A DNA stretch of 33,284 nt from Saccoglossus kowalevskii (GCF_000003605.2 NW_003116458.1:126407-159690); one strand, 5' to 3'; positions 22,048-33,284 are shown, counted from the stretch's first letter. Numbers and translations: made by a program. The notes: a model not told the origin generated them from the sequence alone.

Positions 22048-22173
22048 TTAAAGCGCGGTGTTCGTCGCGTGTTCGAATTTCATGTAAATAAACAATGTAT
22101 TTTACACACGTTGTATACGTCGCTATGAGTCCCATATCGAACAGCACGCAGCACGACGACTGCCGTCCTTTAA
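22048..22173. mobile_element. TTAA-flanked MITE, about 118 bases
   Basis: TTAA occurs at 22048-22051 and 22170-22173. Inside each, AG..CGG...TCGTCG motifs form imperfect inverted ends (left AGCGCGGTGTTCGTCG; right, inverted, AGGACGGCAGTCGTCG). TTAA duplication is the hallmark of piggyBac-type insertion; the assignment is inference. Its right arm is nearly identical to the arm at 14673-14697. Confidence 0.65.
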
Positions 22174-22750
22174 GCAGAGTGAAAATACAGTGCAATTATA
22201 CTGAAATGATGAAACTGTTGTCCTAGGATTGATAAAAATGATAAGTAGCATTATGCCTAAAAGCTGATTCAATCTGTGTTTGAATGAGTTGATAATCGAA
22301 ATATATAAAATTGATGAAATGAGATTTCTATTTTAGGGTTTTAAACTACTCGCATGGGTCTGTGTGAAATGCTTAATATGTTTGTATCAAGTTGAGCGCC
22401 AGCGTTATATATCTTCATTATAAGTTATCACAGTATTCTAAATCTGACTACATACATCTGACTAGAGGATAATGGATTTCAATAAAGTTTCATTATTCTG
22501 TGTCACTTGGGACAATTGAACAAGAACTAAACTGCTTTTTAATCTTACTAGTTTGACTTGCATTGCTTGCAATACAAGGAGGCTGTAGAGGCAGTTTGCT
22601 AAGAAGTCACATCTGAATATATCAACGCTGCCCCCAGGGAGGTCACTAGTAGAAACTTACGGGTATGCAAGGCATCCAAGGAGTCTATTTATTATGTTTG
22701 AAAAGTGGAAGGGTTATCTTTTTGGTAATTCCAATGGTCGAGAGGTCCCT
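22174..22750. other. No gene seen
   Basis: AT-rich flank of minisatellite 2. No coding or repeat signal was recognised. Confidence 0.45.
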
Positions 22751-24972
22751 CATTTCAAAATAGCATTCTGACCAATAACATGGCAGTAGCTCATTTCATA
22801 ATAGCATTTTGACCAATAGCATGGCATCAGCTCATCTCCAAACAGTATTCTGACCAATAGCATGGCAGTAGCTCATTTCAAAATAGTATTCTGACCAATA
22901 ACATGGCATCAGCTCATCTCAAAACAGTATTCTGACCAATAGCATGGCAGTAGCTCATTTCAAAATAGCATTCTGACCAATAACATTGCAGTAGCTCATA
23001 TCAGAACAGCATTCTGACCAATAACATGGCATCAGCTGATCTCAAAACAGTATTCTGACGAATAGCATGGCAGTAGCTCATTTCAAAATAGTATTCTGAC
23101 CAATAGCATGGCAGTAGCTCATTTCAAAATAGTATTCTGACCAATAGCATGGCAGTAGCTCATTTCAAAATAGCATTCTGACCAATAACATGGCAGTAGC
23201 TCATTTCAAAATAGCATTCTAACCAATAACATGGCAGTAGCTCATTTCAAAATAGCATTCTGACCAATAACATGGCAGTAGCTCATTTCAAAATAGCATT
23301 TTGACCAATAACATGGCAGTAGCTCATTTCAAAATAGCATTCTGACCAATAACATGGCATCAGCTCATCTCAAAACAGTATTCTGACCAATAGCATGGCA
23401 GTAGCTCATTTCAAAATAGCATTCTGACCAATAACATTGCAGTAGCTCATATCAGAACAGCATTCTGACCAATAACATGGCATCAGCTCATCTCAAAACA
23501 GTATTCTGACCAATAGCATGGCAGTAGCTCATTTCAAAATAGCATTTTGACCAATAACATGGCAGTAGCTCATTTCAAAATAGCATTCTGACCAATAACA
23601 TGGCATCACCTCATCTCAAAACAGTATTCTGACCAATAGCATGGCAGTAGCTCATTTCAAAATAGCATTTTGACCAATAACATGGCAGTAGCTCATTTCA
23701 AAATAGCATTCTGACCAATAACATTGCAGTAGCTCATATCAGAACAGCATTCTGACCAATAACATGGCATCAGCTCATCTCAAAACAGTATTCTGACCAA
23801 TAGCATGGCAGTAGCTCATTTCAAAATAGTATTCTGACCAATAGCATGGCAGTAGCTCATTTCAAAATAGCATTCTGACCAATAACATGGCAGTAGCTCA
23901 TTTCAAAATAGCATTCTGACTAATAACATGGCAGTAGCTCATTTCAAAATAGCATTCTGACCAATAACATGGCAGTAGCTCATTTCAAAATAGCATTTTG
24001 ACCAATAACATGGCAGTAGCTCATTTCAAAATAGCATTCTGACCAATAACATGGCAGTAGCTCATATCAGAACAGCATTCTGACCAATAGCATGGCATCC
24101 GCTCATTTCAAAACAGTATTCTGACCAATAGCATGACAGTAGCTCATTTCAAAATAGTATTCTGACCAGTAGCATGGCAGTAGCTCATTTCAAAATAGCA
24201 TTCTGACCAATAACATGGCAGTAGCTCATATCAGAACAGTATTCTGACCAATAACATGGCATCAGCTCATCTCAAAACAGTATTCTGACCAATAGCATGG
24301 CATCAGCTCATCTCAAAACAGTATTCTGACCAATAGCATGGCAGTAGCTCATTTCAAAACAGTATTCTGACCAATAGCATGGCAGTAGCTCATTTCAAAA
24401 TAGTATTCTGACCAATAGCATGGCAGTAGCTCATTTCAAAATAGTATTCTGACCAATAACATGGCAGTAGCTCATATCAGAACAGTATTCTGACCAATAG
24501 CATGGCATCAGCTCATCTCAAAACAGTATTCTGACCAATAGCATGGCAGTAGCTCATTTCAAAATAGTATTCTGACCAATAACATGGCATCAGCTCATCT
24601 CAAAACAGTATTCTGACCAATAGCATGGCATCAGCTCATCTCAAAACAGTATTCTGACCAATAGCATGGCAGTAGCTCATTTCAAAATAGTATTCTGACC
24701 AATGGCATGGCAGTAGCTCATTTCAAAATAGCATTCTGACCAATAACATGGCAGTAGCTCATATCAGAACAGCATTCTGACCAATAACATGGCAGTAGCT
24801 CATTTCAAAATAGTATTCTGACCAATAGCATGGCAGCAGCTCATCTCCAAACAGTATTCTGACCAATAGCATGGCAGTAGCTCATTTTAAAACAGCATTC
24901 TGACCAATAGCATGGCTTCAGCTCATCTCAAAACAGTATTCTGACCAATAGCGTGGCAGCAGCTCATCTCAA
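22751..24972. repeat. Minisatellite array 2, 41-base unit, about 54 units
   Basis: The unit contains TTCTGACCAATA, ACATGGCAGTAGCTCA and TTTCAAAATAGC. Two main variants alternate (CAGTAGCTCATTT with ATAGC; CATCAGCTCATCTC with ACAGT), plus a third with CATATCAGAACAGC. The block beginning TTGCAGTAGCTCATATCAG recurs at about 22985, 23433 and 23724, showing higher-order structure. Almost every unit keeps CCAAT; rare exceptions are at about 23057, 23918 and 24168. Confidence 0.97.
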
Positions 24973-27337
24973 ATATCTGACAAGCAACAAGTTAGTGATT
25001 ATTAGTTAGTGAGTCAGAAAATATACTTTCAATACTTAATTAATTAATATGTCAGTATTTGATAAAATATACTGTGAAAAACAGTCAATCATCATTTTAT
25101 ATCATTTATCTTTTAAGTTTCTGTGCATGTGCAATTGTTTATGTATACTGTTCTTGCAATGCAGTAAATAGAAATGAAACATTGTCAGTTCTGTTTATAT
25201 TTTTCTTCTAGCTGTTATTGTAATTGGAAATCTAACACTAATATTTAGATTGATTGAGATAATCAAATTAATGGAGATTTTATTTGGCTGATGTCACTCA
25301 CACACACCAACAAAATTGGATAGATTCAACCCGATTACGAACTCAGTGCTGTAATGGTGTTCTCGTAACTCTGCTAAATTGAATTGCGCACTGTATACCA
25401 TTAACAGTGCTGAGTGCTCCATGACTCCATTGGTTTCCATGGTAACTCAACATTCCAGTGGATGTAAAGTGTAAATGGTATAACATGGTATATTTAACGT
25501 GAAAGGTTTTGTCGCCATCAAAACACTCAACTCTTAATGATGTTGTAGTTTGTGCTGTTTAATCCATCAAAAAATCACTGGCTGTATGTTAAGAGTGTTT
25601 TGTGAAATGTACATCTTCAAGTCTGGGGGTCAGCAAGCTCAGGGGGAGAGGTTAATACACTTATAACCTTTGACCCTGTGTGGATGTTTCCCACAATGAT
25701 AGAATGTATGATTTAAGAAAGTTTACGCCTGTATTATCTGTTCTTGGCCTGTTCCATTATGGAAATAGGGATGTTATGTTAGATTACATATAACAGCTAA
25801 TATTTCAGTTCAATTTAAGATCCAATTACCTTATTTACTTCATCAGAAGAACTTCTTCAATAAAAGCAGGTATTAACCAAAACCAAAAATCATATTTTGT
25901 GTGTGTATTGAATCATTGAAATTTTCAATCATTTTGACCTCAGATTTTTGGCTTATATGCCCTTGTATTGTGCATCTAAGTGAATACAGTATATTGTTCT
26001 CTGAGTATGTCTCATATATGTAAATAGAAGAAAACAGATGCGTCACTATAAAACAACTTATTCCTGTTTCTGAGAAAAATAAAAAACCAGGATTGTGAGT
26101 ATTGGGATGTCAGACTGTGGTTATGTGACTGTGAAGTATTAAATATATTTCTCACGTCTTGATGTTGGTGTATTTTACAGGTATTAAAGTGCATTTTCAC
26201 GAATCATGACTTTTACCTAAGTAAGTGCTTCTCACGCGTCATTGCCGTTACGTTGTCGTAAATTTATTTATACATGCATTACTGATAAAAGTGATTATCA
26301 GTATAGACGAATTCAGTCAGTGATGCCATGGACATTTTTTTGTCGTGAGATATCCATCTTTGAATCCGCATTACTCATCGTATATCCATTTATGGTATAG
26401 TCACTGAATTTTGTGATTTTTAATGCATAATTCATAGTATGATTGTAATTTTGCGATTTCACGTCAGACTAATCCACAATCCAAACTAAGAACGTCACAT
26501 TTCAAGTACTAGTACCCAACTATTGAACTACTATATTAAGCGAGTTAAAATCTTCACATGTTTTTCAATTTCATGATTTTTGTTTGTTTGTTTGTGAAAA
26601 TTGTGAAAGTAAAACATTTGATTATTTAACGTATCCATCAAAAAAAAAAAATTAGCAGAAACATTATAGTCTGTAAGGGTTTATCTGACCAGACAAATCG
26701 GCCGGTTCAGATTGCGTTCGGTCCCCTTTCGACATCAGAGTAGTCTGATGGAATTGCATATGTAAGGTTTATGTGAAAAGCTGATCACACCTCAAGTTAC
26801 ATGTATGCTGTTCACGTTCTCAGATGTTGTCTCGTCAATTAGTCTGACTGCATGGATCAACGAAATCGATGAGTTGATTATTATAGATAATAAACCAATA
26901 AAATCTGAAATCCTGACAGTAATCTGGTAGCACATGCCGTAAATGAAAGAGCTGTGTCTATGGTCAAAATATTTGATGTATTTGAATAGAATAAATACAG
27001 CTGACGGTTTACATGTGCTTCTATCTTCTGATGCAGTTGTAATAGAACTAATATGATGTAATAAGCTCTTTCTCTGTAACTAGTAACTGTAGTAAATTGT
27101 GATTGATTTTTTTAAATTTTATTAATAATCTAAAAATGAATTAGTAAAACTTACATTGTCATGTAATTCAAATAATATGAAAAATGTTTGTCATTTCTTG
27201 TTTTTCTCTTCTCAATTATTATAAAAAAATCCAGGTGGTTTAAATATATAATCAAATATATGGTATTATGCCTTGTTAGTTTTGCACATTTGCCCATATC
27301 TGGTAATGTGTTTTCACTTGAATGGGGCTGGTTTTTA
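24973..27337. other. No gene seen
   Basis: AT-rich sequence. An inverted repeat lies at 25341-25358 and 25397-25415 (ACTCAGTGCTGT against ACAGTGCTGAGT). A TTTG tract is at about 26580-26596. Acceptor-like sites occur (TTTTCTTCTAG near 25212, TATTTTACAG near 26180), but the following frames close quickly. Confidence 0.5.
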
Positions 27338-28050
27338 GTTCCCGTTCGGACGTAATCCAAAAACGGGGACTTATGTTTTGCCCTTTGTGTGTCTGTGTGT
27401 CTGTGCGTCCGGACCTGTATCATAGAATTGACATGTCTGGACCAATCATAATCAAACTTCACACATGCATCATACATAATATTATACATACATTGTATGC
27501 ACATCAATTTGTTTCAATCGGATTCAAGATGGCCAAATGGTGGCCATTCTTATGGATGGATTTTTTTAAACTTGGTACATACATTGGACATTATAGGACC
27601 TTGATGCACATCATTTTATTTTTGAGATCCAATTTAAAATGGCCGTCTCGCGGCCATTTTGTTTTAATGAATGCAGTACTACTGCCATATCTCTGCCATG
27701 GTTTGACTGATTATGATCAAATTTTATATATTCATTATACATCATGACCTAGATATATTAGTTTGACTATCTGATTCAAAATGACCAAATGCCAGCCATT
27801 TTTGTGCTAAATCAAGCATTTCTGCCATTCCAGAACTGGATCTTGGAGTTTATGGATGGGTTTTGTTCAAACTTGGTACATACATTAGAGATTATGAGTT
27901 CCTGATGCACGTCATTTTATTTTCCACTTTGGGTTCAAAATGTCTGACTGGCAGCCATTTTTTTTAATGAATGTGTTTCTAGAGCCATATCTCTGATATG
28001 CTTTGACCGATTATGTTCAATTTTATATATTCATTTTACGTCATGTTACT
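27338..28050 (+). repeat. Hairpin-rich dispersed repeat, copy 1
   Basis: The head is a hairpin of TTCCCGTT against AACGGGGA (27339-27369), then a TGTG-rich stretch and GTCCGGACCTGTAT. After this come repeats combining an ATGGCC...GGCCAT hairpin with ATGGATTTT...AAACTTGGTA. It matches 30230-31140 in order and orientation. The open frame across it shows no protein family. Confidence 0.8.
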
Positions 28051-30198
28051 AAACAATGAGATTTCCCCTGTTGCTACCTTAATTACAAATTATGGCCACC
28101 TAATTTTTTCTAGTGGGAACACGGTATTAATTTGGCTATGAATTACATTTTTGTCTGTTCTACAATCTTCCTAATTATTACATTATAACCTGTATTCAAA
28201 TAAGACTGCTGAAGGGAGAATACCTGGTTATTGGGATTAACATATTCAGCTGTGGATGTTCTTATTAACCACATGTGTATAGTTGGCATTTAAAATCCTC
28301 TTTGTGTTACGGGAGTTTTCTATCGAATACATTTCACTTACATCTAATTAACTTAAACACTTATTGATGATTATACAGACTAAAAGATCTGGCGTTAGTA
28401 GACGAGAAATACAGTTTAGATTACTTTGTCTTTCACTTATAAATCAACAATGTTAAATAAGTCATCAGCAATCAGAAAGGTGTTAACGATCTACGTATCT
28501 TTTACTGTCTCAGGATTTGATCATTTATTTCACAATGTAGGGTTTCATCTAAAGTGTGGAACAATATACTAACAAAAGTCAGTGAAATTTGCAATAGTGC
28601 TGAAAAAGCAGAACAATGAAACCGACCAGCGAGGAAATAAAAAAGCACTAATATGGAGAATAAAACTGTACGTTTCGGGTTCAACCCTTCCTCAGCAAAG
28701 TGTAATGTGTTACCACAAAATGCAAATTGTTGGTTATTGAATGCTTAATAATATGTGTCTTTTTTTTCATGTTTGTTTAATATATCAATGAGGACAGGCT
28801 TTGTTGATAGTTTCCATGTAAAGCGTTCTAGTCTACATCATGAAACAACTCCTCTCCTTTTTAAGGGCATACATAATGTAAAAAACATTCATCAATATAT
28901 TATATTTAACATTCAATATTGTATGAAATATAATATCCATTCACTCTCTGGTGGGTCTATGATTTATTGATTATTAAAAATATTTCAATAAATAAGCGGG
29001 TACAAATATATATAGCATATGCTATTTATATTTTTTTTTAAATTGAATCATTTTATTAAAATGAGAAAATCAGTTATATTAATGCCCATTTTACAAAAAA
29101 AAGTTGTTCTGGTTTAGGAATCTCCATGTACTAGTAATAGCTTGCTGTGTAGTATTTATCACACATGTTCCATACAGATTACAGTTATAAGTATTTTTAT
29201 TATCATTCCTCTATTGTGAAAAATTGATAAATATACAGTACAGTCTATGAGACATTGTGAAAGTATGTTGGATAAATTTTTTTGTTTAATAAATGTTTTT
29301 GTGCCAGGCATGGTGACATGATGGTGTGTATACTATTTAAAATTTTATTGTTATGTTTTGGATCAAATCTGAGTGTGTGATTAATGGTTCTCATTCATCC
29401 CACACAATTCTGACTTTTTGCACTACAAATTGGGAAATCAGGAAGCTTGGTTTTCTTTCCATTTCCATGGTGATGGGAAGTTGAATTATGTGGTTCTCTA
29501 AGCCAAGTGGACAGCTAACTATTTTGCTTACTGCGGTTTCTCCTAAAGCAAAGAGTTGAGTCCAAAGCAATGATAACAACATGCGCTAAAAACGCCAAGG
29601 CTCATGGGTAGACGATTGTTTGTAAACAATGACATGCTATGACCATCTGACGCATGTGCAGGTGTTGACTCCCCTGCTTTAACAGAGCCCCTGTGGATCT
29701 TGTGAGTTAATGGTACTGGTACATCATTATAGTACAACAAGGTTTAAAAAATTCAAATATCTAAGATTGATAAGATCAGATATACGATGAAGATACAAAA
29801 TTTGAAGTCATTCAAATTGAGAGGTGATCACAAGTTTGCAAGACAAACGTACAAGCACATTTCTAAAAATACTAAATACCTTGTTATAAGTAAGAACTGT
29901 TTAGTGTTTGCGATACTAGTAGTCTCAGGCTGTTTATTCATACTTCACCAAAGCGTGTACCAAGTATTACATGTTTTTTGTCTTTTTGACCTTACTCATT
30001 TTTGCTACCACCTTAAAACTTTCCTAAGCGTCTGTGATGTCATTGGTTAGATATAAGTTTGATAAAAACTCACATTGCGAACTTGGCGAAACTCACTTAC
30101 AATGAGATCTTTATCACATGACACCACATATGTATATCTGAGTTGCATACTCATTGCATGTTTGTGTTTCAAAGAGTTTTATTTAATTTGATATAAGA
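28051..30198. other. No gene seen
   Basis: Apart from the hammerhead-like core at 28671-28695, this stretch is AT-rich. Its short open frames on both strands show no family pattern. Confidence 0.5.
28671..28695 (-). ncRNA. Hammerhead-ribozyme-like core (possible Penelope-type remnant)
   Basis: On the minus strand CTGAGGA (28695-28689) is followed by a small stem GGG/CCC with a short loop and then CGAAAC. This is the order of the conserved hammerhead core: CUGANGA, stem II, GAAA. Penelope-like retroelements are known to carry such cores. A full stem III with a cleavage triplet was not found nearby, so it may be a decayed or minimal form, or a look-alike. Confidence 0.4.
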
Positions 30199-31140
30199 AA
30201 ACCTAAGACTTAGGTTTGTGAATGTAATTAGTCCCCGTTCGGACGCAGTTATGTTTTGACCTCCGTGTGTCCATCTATGCGTGTGTGTGTGCGTGCATGT
30301 GTGTGTGCGTCCGGACCTGTATCTTAGAATTGCCTGGACCAATCACAATCAAACTTCACACATACATCATACATAATATTATACATATGCACGTCAATTT
30401 GTTTCATGATCTGATTCAAGATGGCCGAATGGCGGCCATTTTTGTGCTAAAAATCATCAAAATCAAGCATTTCTTGGCTGTTTACAGATGGATTTTGTTC
30501 AAACTTGGTATATACATTAGACATTATAGGACCTTGATGCACATAATTTTGTTTTACGATCTGATTCAAGATGGCCGATTTGCAGCCATTTTTGTGCTAA
30601 AAAGTCCTAAAAATCAAGCATTTCTCGGCTGTTTACAGATGGATTTTGTTCAAACTTGGTATATACATTAGACATTATGGGACGTTGATGCAAATAATTT
30701 TGTTTTTCAGATAAGATTCTGGCCATTTTGTTTTAATCAAGGTAGTTCTTGTGCCATATCTCTGACTTGCTTTCACTGATTATGTTCAAATTTTAAATAT
30801 TCATTATACATCATGTCATAGATAGACAGATATATTGGTTTGACGATCCTATTCAAAATGGCCAAATGGTGGCCATTTTTGTGCTAAAAAATTATCAAAT
30901 ATCAAGCATTTATGGATGGATTTCGTTCAGACTTGGTACATATATTAGACATTACAGGTTCCTGATGCACGTCATTTTATTTTTCAGATTGAATTCAAAA
31001 TGGCTGACTGCCAGCCATTTTGTTTTAATGATTGAGCTTCTAGAGCCATATCTCTTAAATGCTTTGACTGATTATATTCAAATTTTATATAGAGCCATAT
31101 CTCTTAAATGTTTTGACTGATTATATTCAAATTTTATACA
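30199..31140 (+). repeat. Hairpin-rich dispersed repeat, copy 2
   Basis: It begins near a perfect 9-base palindrome pair AAACCTAAG/CTTAGGTTT (30199-30217), then GTCCCCGTTCGGACG. Part of the head hairpin seen in copy 1 is missing. Inside, a unit of about 150 bases is tandemly repeated (30418-30560 and 30569-30710), each with an ATGGCC...GGCCAT-like hairpin and the AAACTTGGTA core. A 54-base stretch around AGAGCCATATCTCTTAAATG is duplicated at 31042 and 31091. Confidence 0.8.
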
Positions 31141-32600
31141 TGTATTCAAAATGGATGATTTTGAATGCTGTTCCAGAGCAATATCTCTCAATATGGACAA
31201 GTACTGTTTTACGATCAGATACAAATGTCAATCATTTTAATATTAAAAAATCATATTCCTGACATGGTTATATTCCAGCTATATTACAATAAACAAAACT
31301 ATATATCTTAAATTTGATAATTAATGAGGACTGTGCCATGCATGGCTTGTTTATATCGGTTTTGGAATGGCATACTTACATGTTCAGATCAATGTATTTT
31401 ATGGCTGTTTCAACAACAAATATTGTCAGCACTACCAATGTGGTTGTATTGGCTTCATTTTGGGACATTTAAGAAACTATTTAATATTTGATTTTAAAAA
31501 TTAGACAAAGCACTGTTTTTAATTTTTTTAAATCTTGCACTCTGTTGGCGGTACATGTGTTTATAAAATAAAATAGCTCTTGTTTTTTCAAGTTTTCACA
31601 TTTCCATCTAATAAGAGTTTTAACCTTTTCGTCACCGGTTCCCTCTTTTCATCACAAATTCACAAAATAGTCCTGTTTATAGTCTGCACTTTCCTTCAGA
31701 AGATTGGGACGAAAATAGCTCTGAAAATTGACTCAAATTTTATCTGTTGGCTCCAAAATTAGGGTTTATTTCCAGAAATATTGAAGAATATAAAAACAAA
31801 AGTGTAGAAAAATTTGGGGCGAGAAAGTATGGTGGTGAAATAGTTAATAATTGTAGTACAAGACCACTTTGTAGGGGTTATATATACATGTAAAACCTAT
31901 ATATCACCTATGCACTTTAAAATACAGATTATACTATAGTGTGGGTGCTCATCTGTATCTATTCCATTCTTGGTTGAATCCATCAGTCAACTAGCTAGAG
32001 CCTGGGGCAAACTTGCAGGAAGGTTTTGAATGACGTACATTTATCAGAATCGTGTCGATTGAATGACATGTGTTCTAAGATTTTCCTGCTATTATTACAC
32101 ACTACAAATGTCACTCAGCTTTCTCACATATTCATCAGAACCAATAAAATATTGAAACTGCACTGTGTTTTAAGAATAGACAATTGTGATGTAACAACTT
32201 ATTGTTGCTATGGAAACATCATGGTAATTTTGGAAAACGCTCCCATTGAGCATCCTAAAAGTCACATAACAGCTGGGGGGCTTGTAATTTGAATGATATC
32301 AAACAGCTTTTATGATACATTCTCAGTATTTTTTATTGCTCATCTTTCTAGTATACTGTAGTAAGAAAGAGATGCATTACAAGATAGATCGGTATCTTTG
32401 GAAAGACGAGTAATCATTTGAAGTTTACTTCTGTCACATTTTTCATAAAATATAAACCCACATTAGTGACAAATTATTTGGTCTAAAATTAAGCAACAAA
32501 AGTTCAAATATTGCAGTGTAAGAATTGCTTAGTTATATACAGTATCCAATGAAATAAAAACCATTTCTATTTCATTTCCATTTCCTTGCCCGGCGCCTAG
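31141..32600. other. No gene seen
   Basis: AT-rich sequence with no supported coding region. Short plus-strand frames at 31580-31762 and 32026-32292 lack domains or splice context. Confidence 0.5.
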
Positions 32601-32890
32601 CCCGATCACCACTAGATGAGTTACAATAGCTCAAAACAGTTTTTATTTGATCTTTTTCAAACTTGGATATTTTACAAATCAGTTTGGACTCTTAGCCAAG
32701 TTCAATTATGGCATGGATTGTTTGTATATTTTTCAAGGTATTGGTGAAATTGTACTTACATATTGTTCTTGTCTTGTGGTTACAATAACTCCAAAAACTT
32801 TTATCTGATCGTTTTCAAACTCGTCAATCAAGGTCTGGTATGACTAGCATACGTGTAATTTTCAGGATATAGGTTAGATTAAAATTGGCT
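32601..32890 (+). repeat. Degenerate tandem repeat with the TTTTCAAACT core
   Basis: Two weakly alike units (about 32620-32760 and 32780-32880) share an AACTCCAAAA or AGCTCAAAAC stretch, TTTTTATTTGATC or TTTTATCTGATCG, then TTTTCAAACT. This is a third family sharing the core seen in the neighbouring repeats. Confidence 0.45.
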
Positions 32891-32906
32891 AAACTAAACA
32901 GTTTTT

Positions 32907-33284
32907 GACTCCCATGTGCGAAGCACAAAATGGGAGTCTTTGCAGTTAGTGTGTCTGTATGTGTGTATGTGTGTATGTGTGTATGTGTGTATGTGTGTAT
33001 GTGTGTATGTGTGTATGTGTGTCCGACTGTTCCACTGCTATCTCAAGAACCATACATTGGTTTTTGATGAAACTTGGTGCATAGATGCTCTGGGCCAATG
33101 CGCAGATTTGATTAGGTTTTGGTAAAAATCCATGCTCGTTAATTACCTAATTTGCATGATAATTAGCTAATTTTTAGCTGTTCTATGACTGTTCCACTGA
33201 TATCTAAAGAACCACTCATTGGATTTTGATGAAACTTGGTACATAGATGCTCTGAACATATGCGCAGATTTGATTAATTTTTGG
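32907..33284 (+). repeat. Hairpin-headed dispersed repeat (cut by window end)
   Basis: The head hairpin is GACTCCCAT (32907-32915) against ATGGGAGTC (32930-32938), with an inner stem GTGC/GCAC and loop GAA. An 8-base microsatellite follows, then two 162-base tandem units beginning GACTGTTCCACTG (33025 and 33187). Each carries AAGAACCA, GATGAAACTTGGT and ATAGATGCTCTG. The second unit runs off the window. Confidence 0.8.
32955..33022. repeat. (TGTATGTG)n microsatellite
   Basis: About eight copies of an 8-base unit lie between the head hairpin and the 162-base units. The parallel placement of TG-rich tracts in the families at 27338 and 30230 suggests that the tract is part of the element. Confidence 0.9.

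Noticed and set aside
14698-24972. CRISPR-like arrays
   Set aside because: Both arrays are direct tandem repeats with no unique spacers, in an animal-type genome.
25201-25300. Exon after a good acceptor (TTTTCTTCTAG)
   Set aside because: The frame that would join the candidate start at 18947 closes after about 26 residues, with no domain or poly(A) support.
27322-27747. 141-residue plus-strand open frame, and the similar frame at 30267-30671
   Set aside because: Both lie inside copies of the hairpin-rich dispersed repeat and translate its repeated core (FKLGTYI, FVQTWYI). The similarity reflects the DNA repeat, not a protein family.
28671-28695. A tRNA B-box from the GGGTTCAACCC stretch
   Set aside because: No A-box or cloverleaf is found at the right distance; the hammerhead-like reading on the other strand explains the sequence better.

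Overview
The window reads as animal nuclear DNA. It has a spliced gene with GT-AG borders, is AT-rich, and is dense in short inverted-repeat transposons, two large minisatellite arrays and long (TG)n tracts. A collagen-plus-C1q protein, many small MITE-like elements and fragments of a RecQ-like helicase fit a marine invertebrate such as a lancelet, hemichordate or lophotrochozoan. The exact clade cannot be settled from the sequence alone.

Coding content is low. The one confident gene is at the left edge on the minus strand (1-895): the 5' two exons of a secreted collagen-like C1q-domain protein, whose C1q head runs off the window. It carries an unusual repetitive neck built on a 12-residue unit between the collagen stalk and the C1q head. 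At 9554-9733 lies the N-terminal stub of a RecQ/DEAD-like helicase that breaks inside the Walker A loop. At 18947-19057 a weak candidate for a gene start (two tiny exons) is seen on the plus strand. Nothing else looks coding.

Layout: 2009-4515 and about 5571-8290 are two related repeat blocks in the same orientation, each interrupted by different insertions. Each serves as the empty site for a transposon in the other: a 756-bp hAT-like element at 2375-3130 and a 117-bp MITE at 8142-8258, both with 8-bp target duplications. From 9338 to 13040 come tandem hairpins, the helicase stub, a 254-bp TG tract, inverted repeats, a MITE and a G-quadruplex-prone tract. From 14698 to 18368 is a 57-60 bp minisatellite of roughly 60 units, starting flush against one arm of a TTAA-flanked MITE whose intact relative is at 22048-22173. 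Two more copies of a TA-flanked, 190-210 bp MITE family lie at 19940 and 20508 (the first is at 12273). From 22751 to 24972 is a 41-bp minisatellite of about 54 units, almost every one carrying a CCAAT box. The right third holds two copies of a hairpin-rich dispersed repeat (27338-28050, 30199-31140), a hammerhead-ribozyme-like core (28671-28695, minus strand), and the start of another hairpin-headed repeat family (32907 to the end). Three of these right-hand repeat families share one core near AAACTTGGTA although their remaining sequence differs.

The genes do not form a visible pathway or operon. The interest of the window lies in its repeat architecture and in the repeat-built neck of the C1q protein.
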